A stretch of DNA of 9,832 nt. Source: Spirochaetales bacterium. GTDB lineage: Bacteria > Spirochaetota > Spirochaetia > DSM-27196 > PWMO01. Below, piece by piece: positions 1 to 6,129 of this stretch. The stretch covers positions 1-9,832 of the forward strand of contig SKLB01000234.1 in the NCBI GenBank assembly GCA_007123465.1, in the 5' to 3' direction. The translations under genes were made by a program, and so were the position numbers. The first letter of the stretch is position 1; the number at the start of each line of letters is the position of its first letter. A model generated the notes under the pieces. It was not told the origin of the DNA. It saw only the letters and a program-made list of their open reading frames with translations, and did no database searches.

Positions 1-193
1 CATCGGCTGTCTCGGTTGCTCCCGCTACCACTTTGGCCCAGAAGGGATTCCCGGTTGTACCGTAGATAACCATGGTGAAGCGATAGTCTTCGGTTGCCAC
101 CGGCCGTTCGGCCTGGCCTCCTGCGAAGACAGCTGTCGCCATGCTCAGCAACAACACAACGCATACTGCTAATACTGCTACTCTCTTACCCAT
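1..193 (-). CDS. Ribose-type sugar ABC transporter substrate-binding protein, N-terminal part only
   Basis: Only the first 64 residues are in the window; the gene continues past the left edge. The start ATG (193-191) follows a good ribosome site, AAGGAG, 6 nt upstream. The N-terminus is a classic Sec signal peptide: a Lys/Arg pair, a hydrophobic run at about residues 5-22, then AVFA before the mature Gly-Gly-Gln-Ala-Glu. That junction is common in spirochaetal binding proteins. The mature part opens with a beta strand followed by the motif TTGNPFWAKVVAGA, the usual opening of periplasmic sugar-binding proteins related to RbsB (strand, then an N-P-F-W turn, then the first helix). It should capture a sugar or sugar-like ligand outside the inner membrane and deliver it to an ABC permease, presumably encoded further left. 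The ligand cannot be told from this fragment. A LacI-type operator and promoter lie directly upstream. Confidence 0.88.
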   Translation of the reverse strand, partial: MGKRVAVLAVCVVLLLSMATAVFAGGQAERPVATEDYRFTMVIYGTTGNPFWAKVVAGATETAD

Positions 194-288
194 ACTGTTC
201 TCCTTATTGTCATTGTCAATACACTCTGTTCCAGACCGGAACACCTCTTAACCGCTCCGCCAGCACTCTGCAGCAATCCAACCTCCTC

Positions 289-317
289 ATATAATAAGTC
301 TAGAATCGATTGCACAA
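289..317 (-). promoter_or_regulatory. Putative promoter of the sugar-binding-protein gene
   Basis: On the minus strand TTGTGC (317-312) and TTATAT (294-289) are separated by 17 nt; an alternative -10, TATTAT, lies at 296-291. The -35 element falls inside the repeated operator at 304-326, so repressor binding would block RNA polymerase. The match is moderate, and the transcript would carry a leader of about 90 nt before the ATG at 193. Confidence 0.5.
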
Positions 318-326
318 TCGATTGCA
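304..326. promoter_or_regulatory. Putative LacI-family operator upstream of the binding-protein gene
   Basis: AATCGATTGCA occurs twice in tandem (304-314 and 316-326) with one base between. Read as an inverted repeat, 304-323 has perfect 9-bp arms (AATCGATTG / CAATCGATT) around a CA centre. The 16-mer at 307-322 recurs with one mismatch at 1392-1407, in front of the neighbouring lacI-type gene. This shared site is the best evidence that the regulator at 340-1344 controls both itself and the transporter. The overlap with the predicted -35 box fits repression. Confidence 0.72.
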
Positions 327-339
327 GAAACGAACCAAA

Positions 340-1344
340 TCACTTCCGGGCAGTGCTCTCACGGATGATCAGCTCCGGATCGAGCACGATCCTATTCTCC
401 GGCACCGGCTTGTTCTCCTGCTGCCGCAGTATCAACTGCACGGCCTCTTCGCACATGCGCTCGAACGGCTGCGCAATGGTAGTCAACGTTGGCACCACCA
501 TCTCGGCCAGATTGATGTCATCCATACCGATCAAGGAGACCTCTTCAGGAACGGCTACGCCACGGCGCTGCAGCTCCTGCAGAGCACCGATAGCCATCAG
601 ATCGCTCTGCGCCCAGATTGCCGAGAACTTCGCTCGCCGTTCGAACAGCGTCCTCATGGCTTGAACGCCGCTGCCAAAACGAAAGTCTCCTTCCACTACC
701 GCAGTGGCGTCCAGGCTCAGGCCACGCGATTCAATATGCGACTTGAACCCTTCCAGACGCTTGCGCGAGAGCGCTATGTCCATCGGCCCGGTAATGCAGG
801 CACACTGCGTATGCCCCAGCTCGGCGAGATGTTCGGCAGCCAGCACCCCCGCCATTCTGTTATTCAGCGAAACAAGCGGGATATGGACGTTTTCAGAACC
901 CAGGGAGCGATCGAGCACCACAATCGGGACGTTAGTACGCTCGAGTATCCCCAGCACACGGCTTCTGTCTGAAACCCGGCAGAAGATAACTCCGTCAACG
1001 TTGCGCCGCAGCAGCGTGTCGATAAACTGCTCTTCTACTTCGGGATCGCTCTGGGTGTTGCCCAGAATCAGGTTATAGCCGTGACGATTAACGATTTCTT
1101 CGGTGTACTTGATAAAGGACGTAAAAGTCGCGTGAATCACCTCCGGCACCACCAGTCCGATTAGATGGCTGTTCTTGGAGCGCAGCCCGCGGGCTATAAG
1201 GTTGGGGCGATAGTTCACCACCCGGATCGCATCTTCCACCCGCACGCGGGTCTGCTGTTCAACCGGTATATTCCCGGTTATAACGCGTGAGACGGTACTG
1301 ACTGATACACCGGCAAGCTTTGCCACGTCTTTCATTGAACCCAT
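340..1344 (-). CDS. LacI-family transcriptional regulator 1 (probable regulator of the sugar transporter)
   Basis: This 334-residue protein has full LacI/GalR architecture. Residues 4-25 are the helix-turn-helix (MKDVAKLAGVSVSTVSRVI), residues about 45-57 the hinge helix (NYRPNLIARGLRS, including the leucine that intercalates at the operator centre), and residues 60 to the end a type I periplasmic-binding-protein-like sensor domain. The C-terminal section contains the family-typical LIGMDDINLAEMVVPTLTTI and ends in LIIREST. I chose the ATG at 1344, with AAGG 6 nt upstream; an in-frame ATG three codons later (1335) is possible. The gene has its own TTGACA promoter overlapped by an operator, and the same operator lies before the sugar-binding-protein gene 146 nt downstream. 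It is therefore probably an autoregulated local repressor of that transporter. The effector is likely a sugar or sugar derivative, but the sequence does not say which. Confidence 0.93.
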   Translation of the reverse strand: MGSMKDVAKLAGVSVSTVSRVITGNIPVEQQTRVRVEDAIRVVNYRPNLIARGLRSKNSHLIGLVVPEVIHATFTSFIKYTEEIVNRHGYNLILGNTQSDPEVEEQFIDTLLRRNVDGVIFCRVSDRSRVLGILERTNVPIVVLDRSLGSENVHIPLVSLNNRMAGVLAAEHLAELGHTQCACITGPMDIALSRKRLEGFKSHIESRGLSLDATAVVEGDFRFGSGVQAMRTLFERRAKFSAIWAQSDLMAIGALQELQRRGVAVPEEVSLIGMDDINLAEMVVPTLTTIAQPFERMCEEAVQLILRQQENKPVPENRIVLDPELIIRESTARK

Positions 1345-1391
1345 GCGCTACCTTACTACGTCACCAGTATTCTGCCCAATCTGTCTGACAA

Positions 1392-1407
1392 CGATTGCAC
1401 AAACGAT
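1392..1407. promoter_or_regulatory. Putative operator of regulator 1 (autoregulation)
   Basis: CGATTGCACAAACGAT matches the binding-protein operator CGATTGCACAATCGAT (307-322) at 15 of 16 positions. It overlaps the -10 box (1403-1408) of the promoter for the LacI-type gene at 340-1344, so bound repressor would shut off its own transcription. Confidence 0.7.
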
Positions 1408-1431
1408 ATCATGAGATTCAGCGGCTGTCAA
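1403..1431 (-). promoter_or_regulatory. Promoter of LacI regulator 1
   Basis: On the minus strand a perfect -35 TTGACA (1431-1426) is followed after exactly 17 nt by TATCGT (1408-1403), a 4/6 match to the -10 consensus. It lies in the 120-nt gap between the two regulator genes and points at the ATG at 1344, giving a leader of roughly 50 nt. This separates regulator 1 transcriptionally from the desaturase-regulator 2 pair upstream. Confidence 0.7.
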
Positions 1432-1464
1432 AACATTTCTTCATCGGTAGCGTGTTTTTGCAGC

Positions 1465-2514
1465 TCAATCGGTCAAGTTGCTCTCACCCACGATCTGTAT
1501 CGGTGATCGATACCACTCGCAAGCCGGCCTCTCGCCACTCAAGAGGTAATCCGAGAGAATCCTGAGTGGAGTGTAACCTTGATGTATCGGATCCTGGCAG
1601 ATAGTGAAATCCACCTCGCGTGACCGCAACGCTGCGCGAATACTCGCCGAGTCATCGTTGGTAACCACCCGCACTTTGCCGGCAAGCTGCCTTTCACGCA
1701 CAATGTCGATGCACGCCTGATTCACACCGGTAGCCATATAGATGCCGACAACGTTCTCTCCATCCCGATCCGCCTGCACCAGAGCCTTCTGCATACATCC
1801 GAAGGTTTCTCGATACGAGCCGAATCCTTCTCGAACCTCCACGTGCAAACCAGTACTCCAACGGGCGATACCGACGCGAAAACCCACAATGCGGTCCGCG
1901 TGTGCCCGAAACGTCAGATTACCGGTAACCGCTATGACTCTGCCACCGCGGTTGAGCATCTTGGACAACAGCTCCGCTGCTACCAGACCACTGCGCTTGA
2001 GATCCTGCCCAACGAAGCAGAGACGCCGGCTACCGGTCACATCCGAGTTGACCGTTATCACCGGAACGCCTGCGGCAACTGCACGGTCAATTGCTTCTCG
2101 TACCAGCACGGTATCGGGGCCGGTCAGCGCCACTCCTGCAGCACCATTCTCGATTTGCCGGTCGATCGCCTGGGCCACTGCCGTCTCGTGGTCGCAGTCA
2201 AGCCTGACAACGTCAACCGCAATTCCCATGTCTTTGATGTCCTGCCGGGCGCGAAGTACCCCCCGCTGCAGCTGGTCAAAGTATTCCCGATTGGAGGTAG
2301 GCAGAATAACGACGAGCGTTTTTGGATGATTGTTGAATTTGAGGGCTTTGGCCGCCCGGTTGGGCACGTAACCCAGTTCGCGCGCGATACGCCTTACCGA
2401 CTGCGCCACAGCCGGGTTTACACCCCGGCGATCATGCAGTGCCCGATCCACGGTTCCTCGCGAGACCGCGGCAAGCACTGCGATATTGGCAATGGTCGGC
2501 CGCTCTCCCGACAC
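1465..2514 (-). CDS. LacI-family transcriptional regulator 2 (cotranscribed with the desaturase)
   Basis: This 349-residue protein has a LacI helix-turn-helix at residues 7-26 (TIANIAVLAAVSRGTVDRAL), a hinge at about 49-60 (YVPNRAAKALKF) and a sensor domain from about 66 onward. The sensor resembles ribose-type binding proteins, with strands such as TLVVILPT and GVPVITVNSDV and the GGRVIAVTGNL segment. Its recognition helix starts with Arg-Gly and has Asp where regulator 1 has Ser, so it should read a different operator from regulator 1. The start is GTG (2514-2512), only 16 nt after the desaturase stop and without a clear Shine-Dalgarno sequence; the helix-turn-helix begins at residue 7, so no later start is plausible. 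No promoter is obvious in front of it, and cotranscription with the desaturase is likely. It is the best candidate to bind the perfect palindrome in the desaturase promoter and so regulate its own operon. The effector is unknown. Confidence 0.9.
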   Translation of the reverse strand: MSGERPTIANIAVLAAVSRGTVDRALHDRRGVNPAVAQSVRRIARELGYVPNRAAKALKFNNHPKTLVVILPTSNREYFDQLQRGVLRARQDIKDMGIAVDVVRLDCDHETAVAQAIDRQIENGAAGVALTGPDTVLVREAIDRAVAAGVPVITVNSDVTGSRRLCFVGQDLKRSGLVAAELLSKMLNRGGRVIAVTGNLTFRAHADRIVGFRVGIARWSTGLHVEVREGFGSYRETFGCMQKALVQADRDGENVVGIYMATGVNQACIDIVRERQLAGKVRVVTNDDSASIRAALRSREVDFTICQDPIHQGYTPLRILSDYLLSGERPACEWYRSPIQIVGESNLTD

Positions 2515-2530
2515 TTGCGTTCACACTTGT

Positions 2531-3559
2531 TCAGGCCAGCTTGGGTGGAGCGGCAGTTTCCGGGAAATCGGGCATGAAGCGGTACTCTGGATCGGCTTTC
2601 TGGCGCCGTTTCACGTTCAGGACGTGACGGACCCCTGCCAGATAACCCTTGATCGGCTTGGGAAGATCGGGCTTCAATACCTTATGCAGTCTGGGCAGAT
2701 TGTAGAACGGCACACCTGCGTACATGTGATGATCAACATGATAGTTCATGTTCCAGTAAAGATAGGACATCACGGGACCGAAATCCGCAGTGTAGGCAAT
2801 CACACGCCAATCGGGCACGTTACGCGTCAAACCGGAATGCTGTTGGATAATGCATCCATTCACCAGAAAGGTAGCAAAGAAGTACCCGAATGTCACGCAA
2901 TAGATGAGTACCCACAGTTGAAAATAGATGAAGATACCCGCGAGCACCAGATGGCCGATAATCATGAAACGGGCCCAACCAACAAGCTTTTTGGTCTTGA
3001 TGTCATCCTTGCGTAGCAATGGACACCAGAAGAAGAAATCTACATCGGTGTTGCCCAGTGCGTGCTGAATATTGGTCCAGATCATGCGTTTGAATAGCTT
3101 GTAGTCAAACGTGAACCAGCTGATGATGTCAAGTGTATTGAACTCGGTTGCCTCTTTGGTGACCTCGAGATCCAACTGATCAAATGTGGTGAACATGTGA
3201 TGTTTCCGGTGACTCTCCTTGAAATGGAAATAGCTGTTCCAGGTCAGGAAAGCGAAGAGCCGAAAGAAGAAGTTATTGAGCCATCTGGTCTTGAATGCCG
3301 TTCCGTGGGAGAGCTCATGCACCGAGGCGCCCATCCCTATGAACCCATGAAAAATCGAGTGCACGTAGCACATCAGCACCATAAGCACCCATTGCTGTTG
3401 CAGGAAGAAGTACAAGCAGGCACTCACGGTACTCAGATAGATCAGCAAGAAGCTCAATGAGTGCAGCAAACCTCTCAGATCACTCTTCTTTGTCAGTTCC
3501 TGCAGCGTTTCCTTTTCCACCGGGGTTCTATACCACTGTATTGCGCTTGCCGTAGCCAT
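2531..3559 (-). CDS. Membrane fatty-acid-desaturase-family di-iron enzyme
   Basis: This 342-residue integral membrane protein carries the three histidine clusters of the fatty-acid desaturase/hydroxylase family: HELSH at 81-85, HRKHH at 117-121 and HVDHH at 274-278. An additional QQH (239-241) lies just before the third cluster. Hydrophobic segments near 32-53, 56-78, 95-110, 197-213 and 216-238 fit the usual four-helix scaffold with the histidines on the cytoplasmic face. Such enzymes use O2 and an external electron donor to desaturate or hydroxylate an inert C-C bond; no ferredoxin or reductase gene is in the window. I chose the ATG at 3559 because AGGAGG stands 5 nt before it; the longer reading frame to 3625 would start upstream of the predicted transcription start. 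A LacI-type palindrome sits in its promoter and a LacI gene follows at 16 nt. The substrate is therefore uncertain: a membrane lipid is the default, but the family also includes enzymes acting on small metabolites, such as the dihydrorhizobitoxine desaturase RtxC. Confidence 0.9.
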   Translation of the reverse strand: MATASAIQWYRTPVEKETLQELTKKSDLRGLLHSLSFLLIYLSTVSACLYFFLQQQWVLMVLMCYVHSIFHGFIGMGASVHELSHGTAFKTRWLNNFFFRLFAFLTWNSYFHFKESHRKHHMFTTFDQLDLEVTKEATEFNTLDIISWFTFDYKLFKRMIWTNIQHALGNTDVDFFFWCPLLRKDDIKTKKLVGWARFMIIGHLVLAGIFIYFQLWVLIYCVTFGYFFATFLVNGCIIQQHSGLTRNVPDWRVIAYTADFGPVMSYLYWNMNYHVDHHMYAGVPFYNLPRLHKVLKPDLPKPIKGYLAGVRHVLNVKRRQKADPEYRFMPDFPETAAPPKLA

Positions 3560-3574
3560 TTGCCCTCCTGAACC

Positions 3575-3592
3575 ATCGTGCTCGAGCACGAT
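3575..3592. promoter_or_regulatory. 18-bp perfect palindrome, probable LacI-type operator of the desaturase
   Basis: ATCGTGCTCGAGCACGAT is a perfect inverted repeat with a central CG, the symmetry and centre typical of LacI-family operators. It lies 4 nt downstream of the desaturase -10 box, over the expected transcription start and 15 nt before the start codon. That is a classic repressor position. It differs from the regulator 1 sites, so regulator 2, encoded directly behind the desaturase, is the natural candidate to bind it. Confidence 0.72.
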
Positions 3593-3596
3593 CAAG

Positions 3597-3625
3597 ATTA
3601 TAAACCGACTATAGCCAAAGCGCAA
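3597..3625 (-). promoter_or_regulatory. Promoter of the desaturase-LacI 2 operon
   Basis: On the minus strand a perfect -10 TATAAT (3602-3597) stands 17 nt after TTGCGC (3625-3620), which matches the first half of the -35 consensus. Transcription would start near 3590, inside the palindrome at 3575-3592. This places the start codon at 3559 within a short leader that carries AGGAGG. Confidence 0.7.
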
Positions 3626-3699
3626 GCAAAACCTGGGTTTTCTACTAAACTATGCGTATAAACTATACAAGCAAATCAAACAACCGCTCACCACCCCCC

Positions 3700-3728
3700 T
3701 TCATCTGCGCCGCAAAGCGTGCTATACT
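3700..3728 (+). promoter_or_regulatory. Extended -10 promoter of the diguanylate cyclase gene
   Basis: TGCTATACT (3720-3728) is an extended -10 element with a 5/6 hexamer (TATACT at 3723-3728). Only a weak -35, TTCATC (3700-3705), lies 17 nt upstream, as is usual for extended -10 promoters. Transcription from about 3735 excludes the upstream in-frame ATG at 3652 and supports the start at 3760. Confidence 0.55.
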
Positions 3729-3759
3729 ACGCGGCAGCGTTACGGGCGCGTTACTAACG

Positions 3760-5193
3760 ATGGATTACAAGAGTCAACAGACGGTTGCACAGTCGGTTCG
3801 CGGGACGTTGTCGGAGAAGACCGTGCAGCAGGCGCTGTCGGAGCTGGGCGTGTTTGAGCGCAGCTTCAACGGTGAAGCCGGGTTTGCCAGCGCTCTGTGG
3901 CGTTCATGGGGCTACACGGACGCCGATCACAGCGGTGGGCTGTGGCTCTCACTGATTCATCCTGCCGATGTTGATCGAGTGGTACATGCCTACTCGCTGG
4001 TTCTCTGCGGAGAACAGCAACAGTTCCACCAGGAGTACCGTACCCGCACCCCGGACGGCCGCTGGCGCTGGATTATCAGCCGTGGCCAGGTGATAGCTCG
4101 CGACGCGGCCGGCGAGCCGTTACGCTATCTGGGTTCCGAAATGGACGTCAGCGATCGCAAGCAGTACGAGGAGGAGCTCGGCAGAGCCAAGGCGGTTGCG
4201 GTTCAGGCTGCCGAAGAGGCCGAGACCCTGCGCCGCGCCGGTGCCATAGTTGCTTCTACTCTGGAAGTCGAGAAGATCGTGGAGCTGGTGCTCGAGCAAC
4301 TCGCCAAGGTAGTGACCTACGATACCGCATCGGTCCTGCTGCTGCGCGAAGAATCCGTAGAGGTGATCGGCGGTAACGGTTGGGCCAATATGGGCCAGGT
4401 TGTCGGCATGCGGCTGCCTATTCCCGGCGATAACCCGCACAGTGAAGTGCTGGCGCGCGGCACCCCGCTGTGCCTGACCGATGTACGGGTAGACTATCCG
4501 GAGTTCCGCACCGTCTCTGAAGAGACCGTGCGATCGTGGATTGGAGTGCCGTTGATTACTGGTGAGCGCGTACTCGGACTCCTGACCCTTCACAAGCGGC
4601 AACGTGGCTTCTTTGACGAAGACAAGATGCGGTTGGCGGCGTCGTTTGCCACGCACGTTGCAGTAGCTCTGGATAACGCGCAGCTGTTTGCCGAGACACA
4701 CCGCCTGGCGATGACCGATCACCTCACGGCGCTGGCAACGCGGCGCGCCTTCATGGTCCACGCAGAAACGCTGGCCGAGCAGGCGGCGCGCTACAGACGT
4801 CCACTTGCGGTGCTGATGATGGATATCGATCATTTCAAACGCATCAACGACGATCACGGTCACGCAGTCGGAGACAAGGTACTGGTTACGCTTTCATCGG
4901 CTGCTCGCCGTACGCTGCGCCGCGCCGACATGCTGTGCCGCTACGGCGGCGAAGAGTTTGCCGCGCTGTTGCCGGAGACAGACATAGAAGAAGCGCGGCA
5001 GCTCGCCGAACGGGTACGCATCGCCGTAGAGCAACTGAGTGTTGCTGACGTTCGCTATCCGATCAGCGTCAGTATCGGCATTTCCAGCGTGCGCTATGAA
5101 ACAGAGCATACCGTCGAGCCCGCGCTGCAACGCGCAGACAAGGCGCTCTATCTGTCCAAGGCCGGCGGCCGCAATCGCTGCAGCGTTGCCTGA
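3760..5193 (+). CDS. Diguanylate cyclase with PAS, GAF and GGDEF domains
   Basis: This soluble 477-residue protein probably makes cyclic di-GMP from two GTP in response to sensed signals. A PAS fold covers about residues 38-134, with the typical EYRTRTPDGRWRWIISRG strand pair and a closing DVSDRKQ. A short coiled-coil linker follows (135-160), then a GAF domain (about 165-308, with SWIGVPLITGERVLGLLTLH) and a GGDEF domain (315-472). The catalytic loop is GGEEF (396-400). The metal-binding Asp355 in MMDIDHFK and the NDDHGH segment (363-368) are intact. RRAD at 387-390 supplies RxxD five residues before GGEEF, the product-inhibition I-site. There is no transmembrane segment or EAL domain. The reading frame extends 36 codons upstream, but the promoter element at 3720-3728 argues for the ATG at 3760, which has only a poor ribosome site. 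The ligands of the PAS and GAF domains cannot be inferred. Confidence 0.93.
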   Translation: MDYKSQQTVAQSVRGTLSEKTVQQALSELGVFERSFNGEAGFASALWRSWGYTDADHSGGLWLSLIHPADVDRVVHAYSLVLCGEQQQFHQEYRTRTPDGRWRWIISRGQVIARDAAGEPLRYLGSEMDVSDRKQYEEELGRAKAVAVQAAEEAETLRRAGAIVASTLEVEKIVELVLEQLAKVVTYDTASVLLLREESVEVIGGNGWANMGQVVGMRLPIPGDNPHSEVLARGTPLCLTDVRVDYPEFRTVSEETVRSWIGVPLITGERVLGLLTLHKRQRGFFDEDKMRLAASFATHVAVALDNAQLFAETHRLAMTDHLTALATRRAFMVHAETLAEQAARYRRPLAVLMMDIDHFKRINDDHGHAVGDKVLVTLSSAARRTLRRADMLCRYGGEEFAALLPETDIEEARQLAERVRIAVEQLSVADVRYPISVSIGISSVRYETEHTVEPALQRADKALYLSKAGGRNRCSVA

Positions 5194-5202
5194 AACGGCG
5201 GT

Positions 5203-5232
5203 TTGCCGGTCCGGGGTACTCCGAGGTACAAT
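5203..5232 (+). promoter_or_regulatory. Putative promoter of the dehydrogenase/thioredoxin-like operon
   Basis: TTGCCG (5203-5208, 4/6) and TACAAT (5227-5232, 5/6) are 18 nt apart in the 57-nt gap after the diguanylate cyclase gene. Transcription would start near 5239, almost at the ribosome site GGAG (5240-5243) of the next gene. Readthrough from the cyclase gene is an alternative, because no terminator is visible between the two. Confidence 0.45.
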
Positions 5233-5250
5233 AGGAATCGGAGAGTCACA

Positions 5251-6117
5251 ATGAAAGAACACGCATCAATCGGGTTTATCGGTACCGGGGTCATGGGGTT
5301 GAGCATGGCGCGCAATCTCATGAACGCCGGGCACACACTGCACGTTTACAACAGAACCAGGTCAAAAGCCGACCCACTGCTGCAAGCCGGTGCCCACTGG
5401 CACAACACCGCGCAGCAGGTGACCGAGCACGCAGAGATCGTCTGCACCATGCTCGGGTTTCCCGACGACGTAGAGCAGGTCTATTTTGGGCCTGAAGGCC
5501 TGATAGAGAACAGCTCCCGCGGATCCTATCTGGTAGACTTCACCACCTCGCGGCCGCTACTCGCAGAGCGCATCCAGCAGCAGGCCGCCGAGCGCGGCGT
5601 GCACGCGCTCGATGCACCGGTCTCCGGCGGAGACCGCGGCGCGCGCGAGGCAAAGCTCTCGATTATGGTCGGCGGCCGGCGCCAGGCTTTTGAGGCGTTG
5701 CGTGCGCTGTTCCAGGTGCTCGGAAGTGCTGTCTACCAGGGTCCCGCCGGTGCCGGTCAGCACACCAAGATGAGTAATCAGATTGCAGTAGCATCCGGCA
5801 TGCTGGGAGTGTGTGAGTCTCTCGCGTACGCCCAGCGTGCAGGTCTTGATCCTGACATCGTTCTGCAGAGCATCGCCCACGGCGCCGCGGCAAGTTGGGC
5901 CCTGTCGAACATGGCGCCGCGTATACTCAAAGACGACTTTGCTGCGGGCTTCTACGTCAAGCACTTTATTAAGGACATGGGGATAGCAATCGAGTCGGCC
6001 GATCAAATGGGTCTCGCGCTGCCCGGTCTCGCGCTGGCCAAACAGCTCTACGAACGCCTTGCCGAACAGGGACACGCAGATCTCGGCACCCAGGCGCTGT
6101 ACAAACTGTTCATTTGA
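5251..6117 (+). CDS. NAD(P)-dependent beta-hydroxyacid dehydrogenase
   Basis: This 288-residue protein belongs to the 3-hydroxyisobutyrate/tartronate-semialdehyde reductase family, whose members interconvert beta-hydroxyacids and their semialdehydes or reduce glyoxylate-type aldehydes. The Rossmann motif GTGVMG is at 11-16. NRTRSK (34-39) after the second strand favours NADP(H), as in glyoxylate/succinic-semialdehyde reductases. The substrate-binding signature DAPVSGG is at 121-127, the catalytic lysine is Lys173 in GAGQHTKMSNQ, and KD at 240-241 fits the conserved C-terminal helix motif. Length is normal for the family. I chose the ATG at 5251 because GGAG lies 7 nt before it and the Rossmann strand starts at residue 6; an earlier in-frame ATG at 5203 adds 16 non-conserved residues. 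The thioredoxin-like gene follows after 12 nt. The exact substrate is not determined. Confidence 0.9.
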   Translation: MKEHASIGFIGTGVMGLSMARNLMNAGHTLHVYNRTRSKADPLLQAGAHWHNTAQQVTEHAEIVCTMLGFPDDVEQVYFGPEGLIENSSRGSYLVDFTTSRPLLAERIQQQAAERGVHALDAPVSGGDRGAREAKLSIMVGGRRQAFEALRALFQVLGSAVYQGPAGAGQHTKMSNQIAVASGMLGVCESLAYAQRAGLDPDIVLQSIAHGAAASWALSNMAPRILKDDFAAGFYVKHFIKDMGIAIESADQMGLALPGLALAKQLYERLAEQGHADLGTQALYKLFI

Positions 6118-6129
6118 GAGGCACTATCT

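Noticed and set aside
178..276. Possible TTG-started 32-residue leader peptide before the sugar-binding protein (minus strand, GGAGG 5 nt upstream)
   Set aside because: The ribosome-site match is good, but the start codon is rare, the peptide has no recognisable features, and it overlaps the binding-protein start out of frame. A chance occurrence in the leader is more likely without conservation data.
310..972. 220-codon open frame on the plus strand opposite LacI regulator 1
   Set aside because: It lies wholly inside the well-supported regulator gene and has no ribosome site. Its composition, rich in His, Arg and Gln, is that of an antisense shadow frame in GC-rich DNA.
3560..3625. N-terminal extension of the desaturase to an ATG at 3625
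   Set aside because: The extension would be read through the -10 box, the operator palindrome and the AGGAGG site, and its sequence is not desaturase-like. The ATG at 3559 explains all the signals.
3652..3759. N-terminal extension of the diguanylate cyclase to the ATG at 3652
   Set aside because: The extension lacks domain content and spans the extended -10 element TGCTATACT, so it would lie largely upstream of the transcript.
5194..5215. Short inverted repeat (CGGC/GCCG) after the cyclase stop as a terminator
   Set aside because: Only four base pairs and no U tract; too weak to call.
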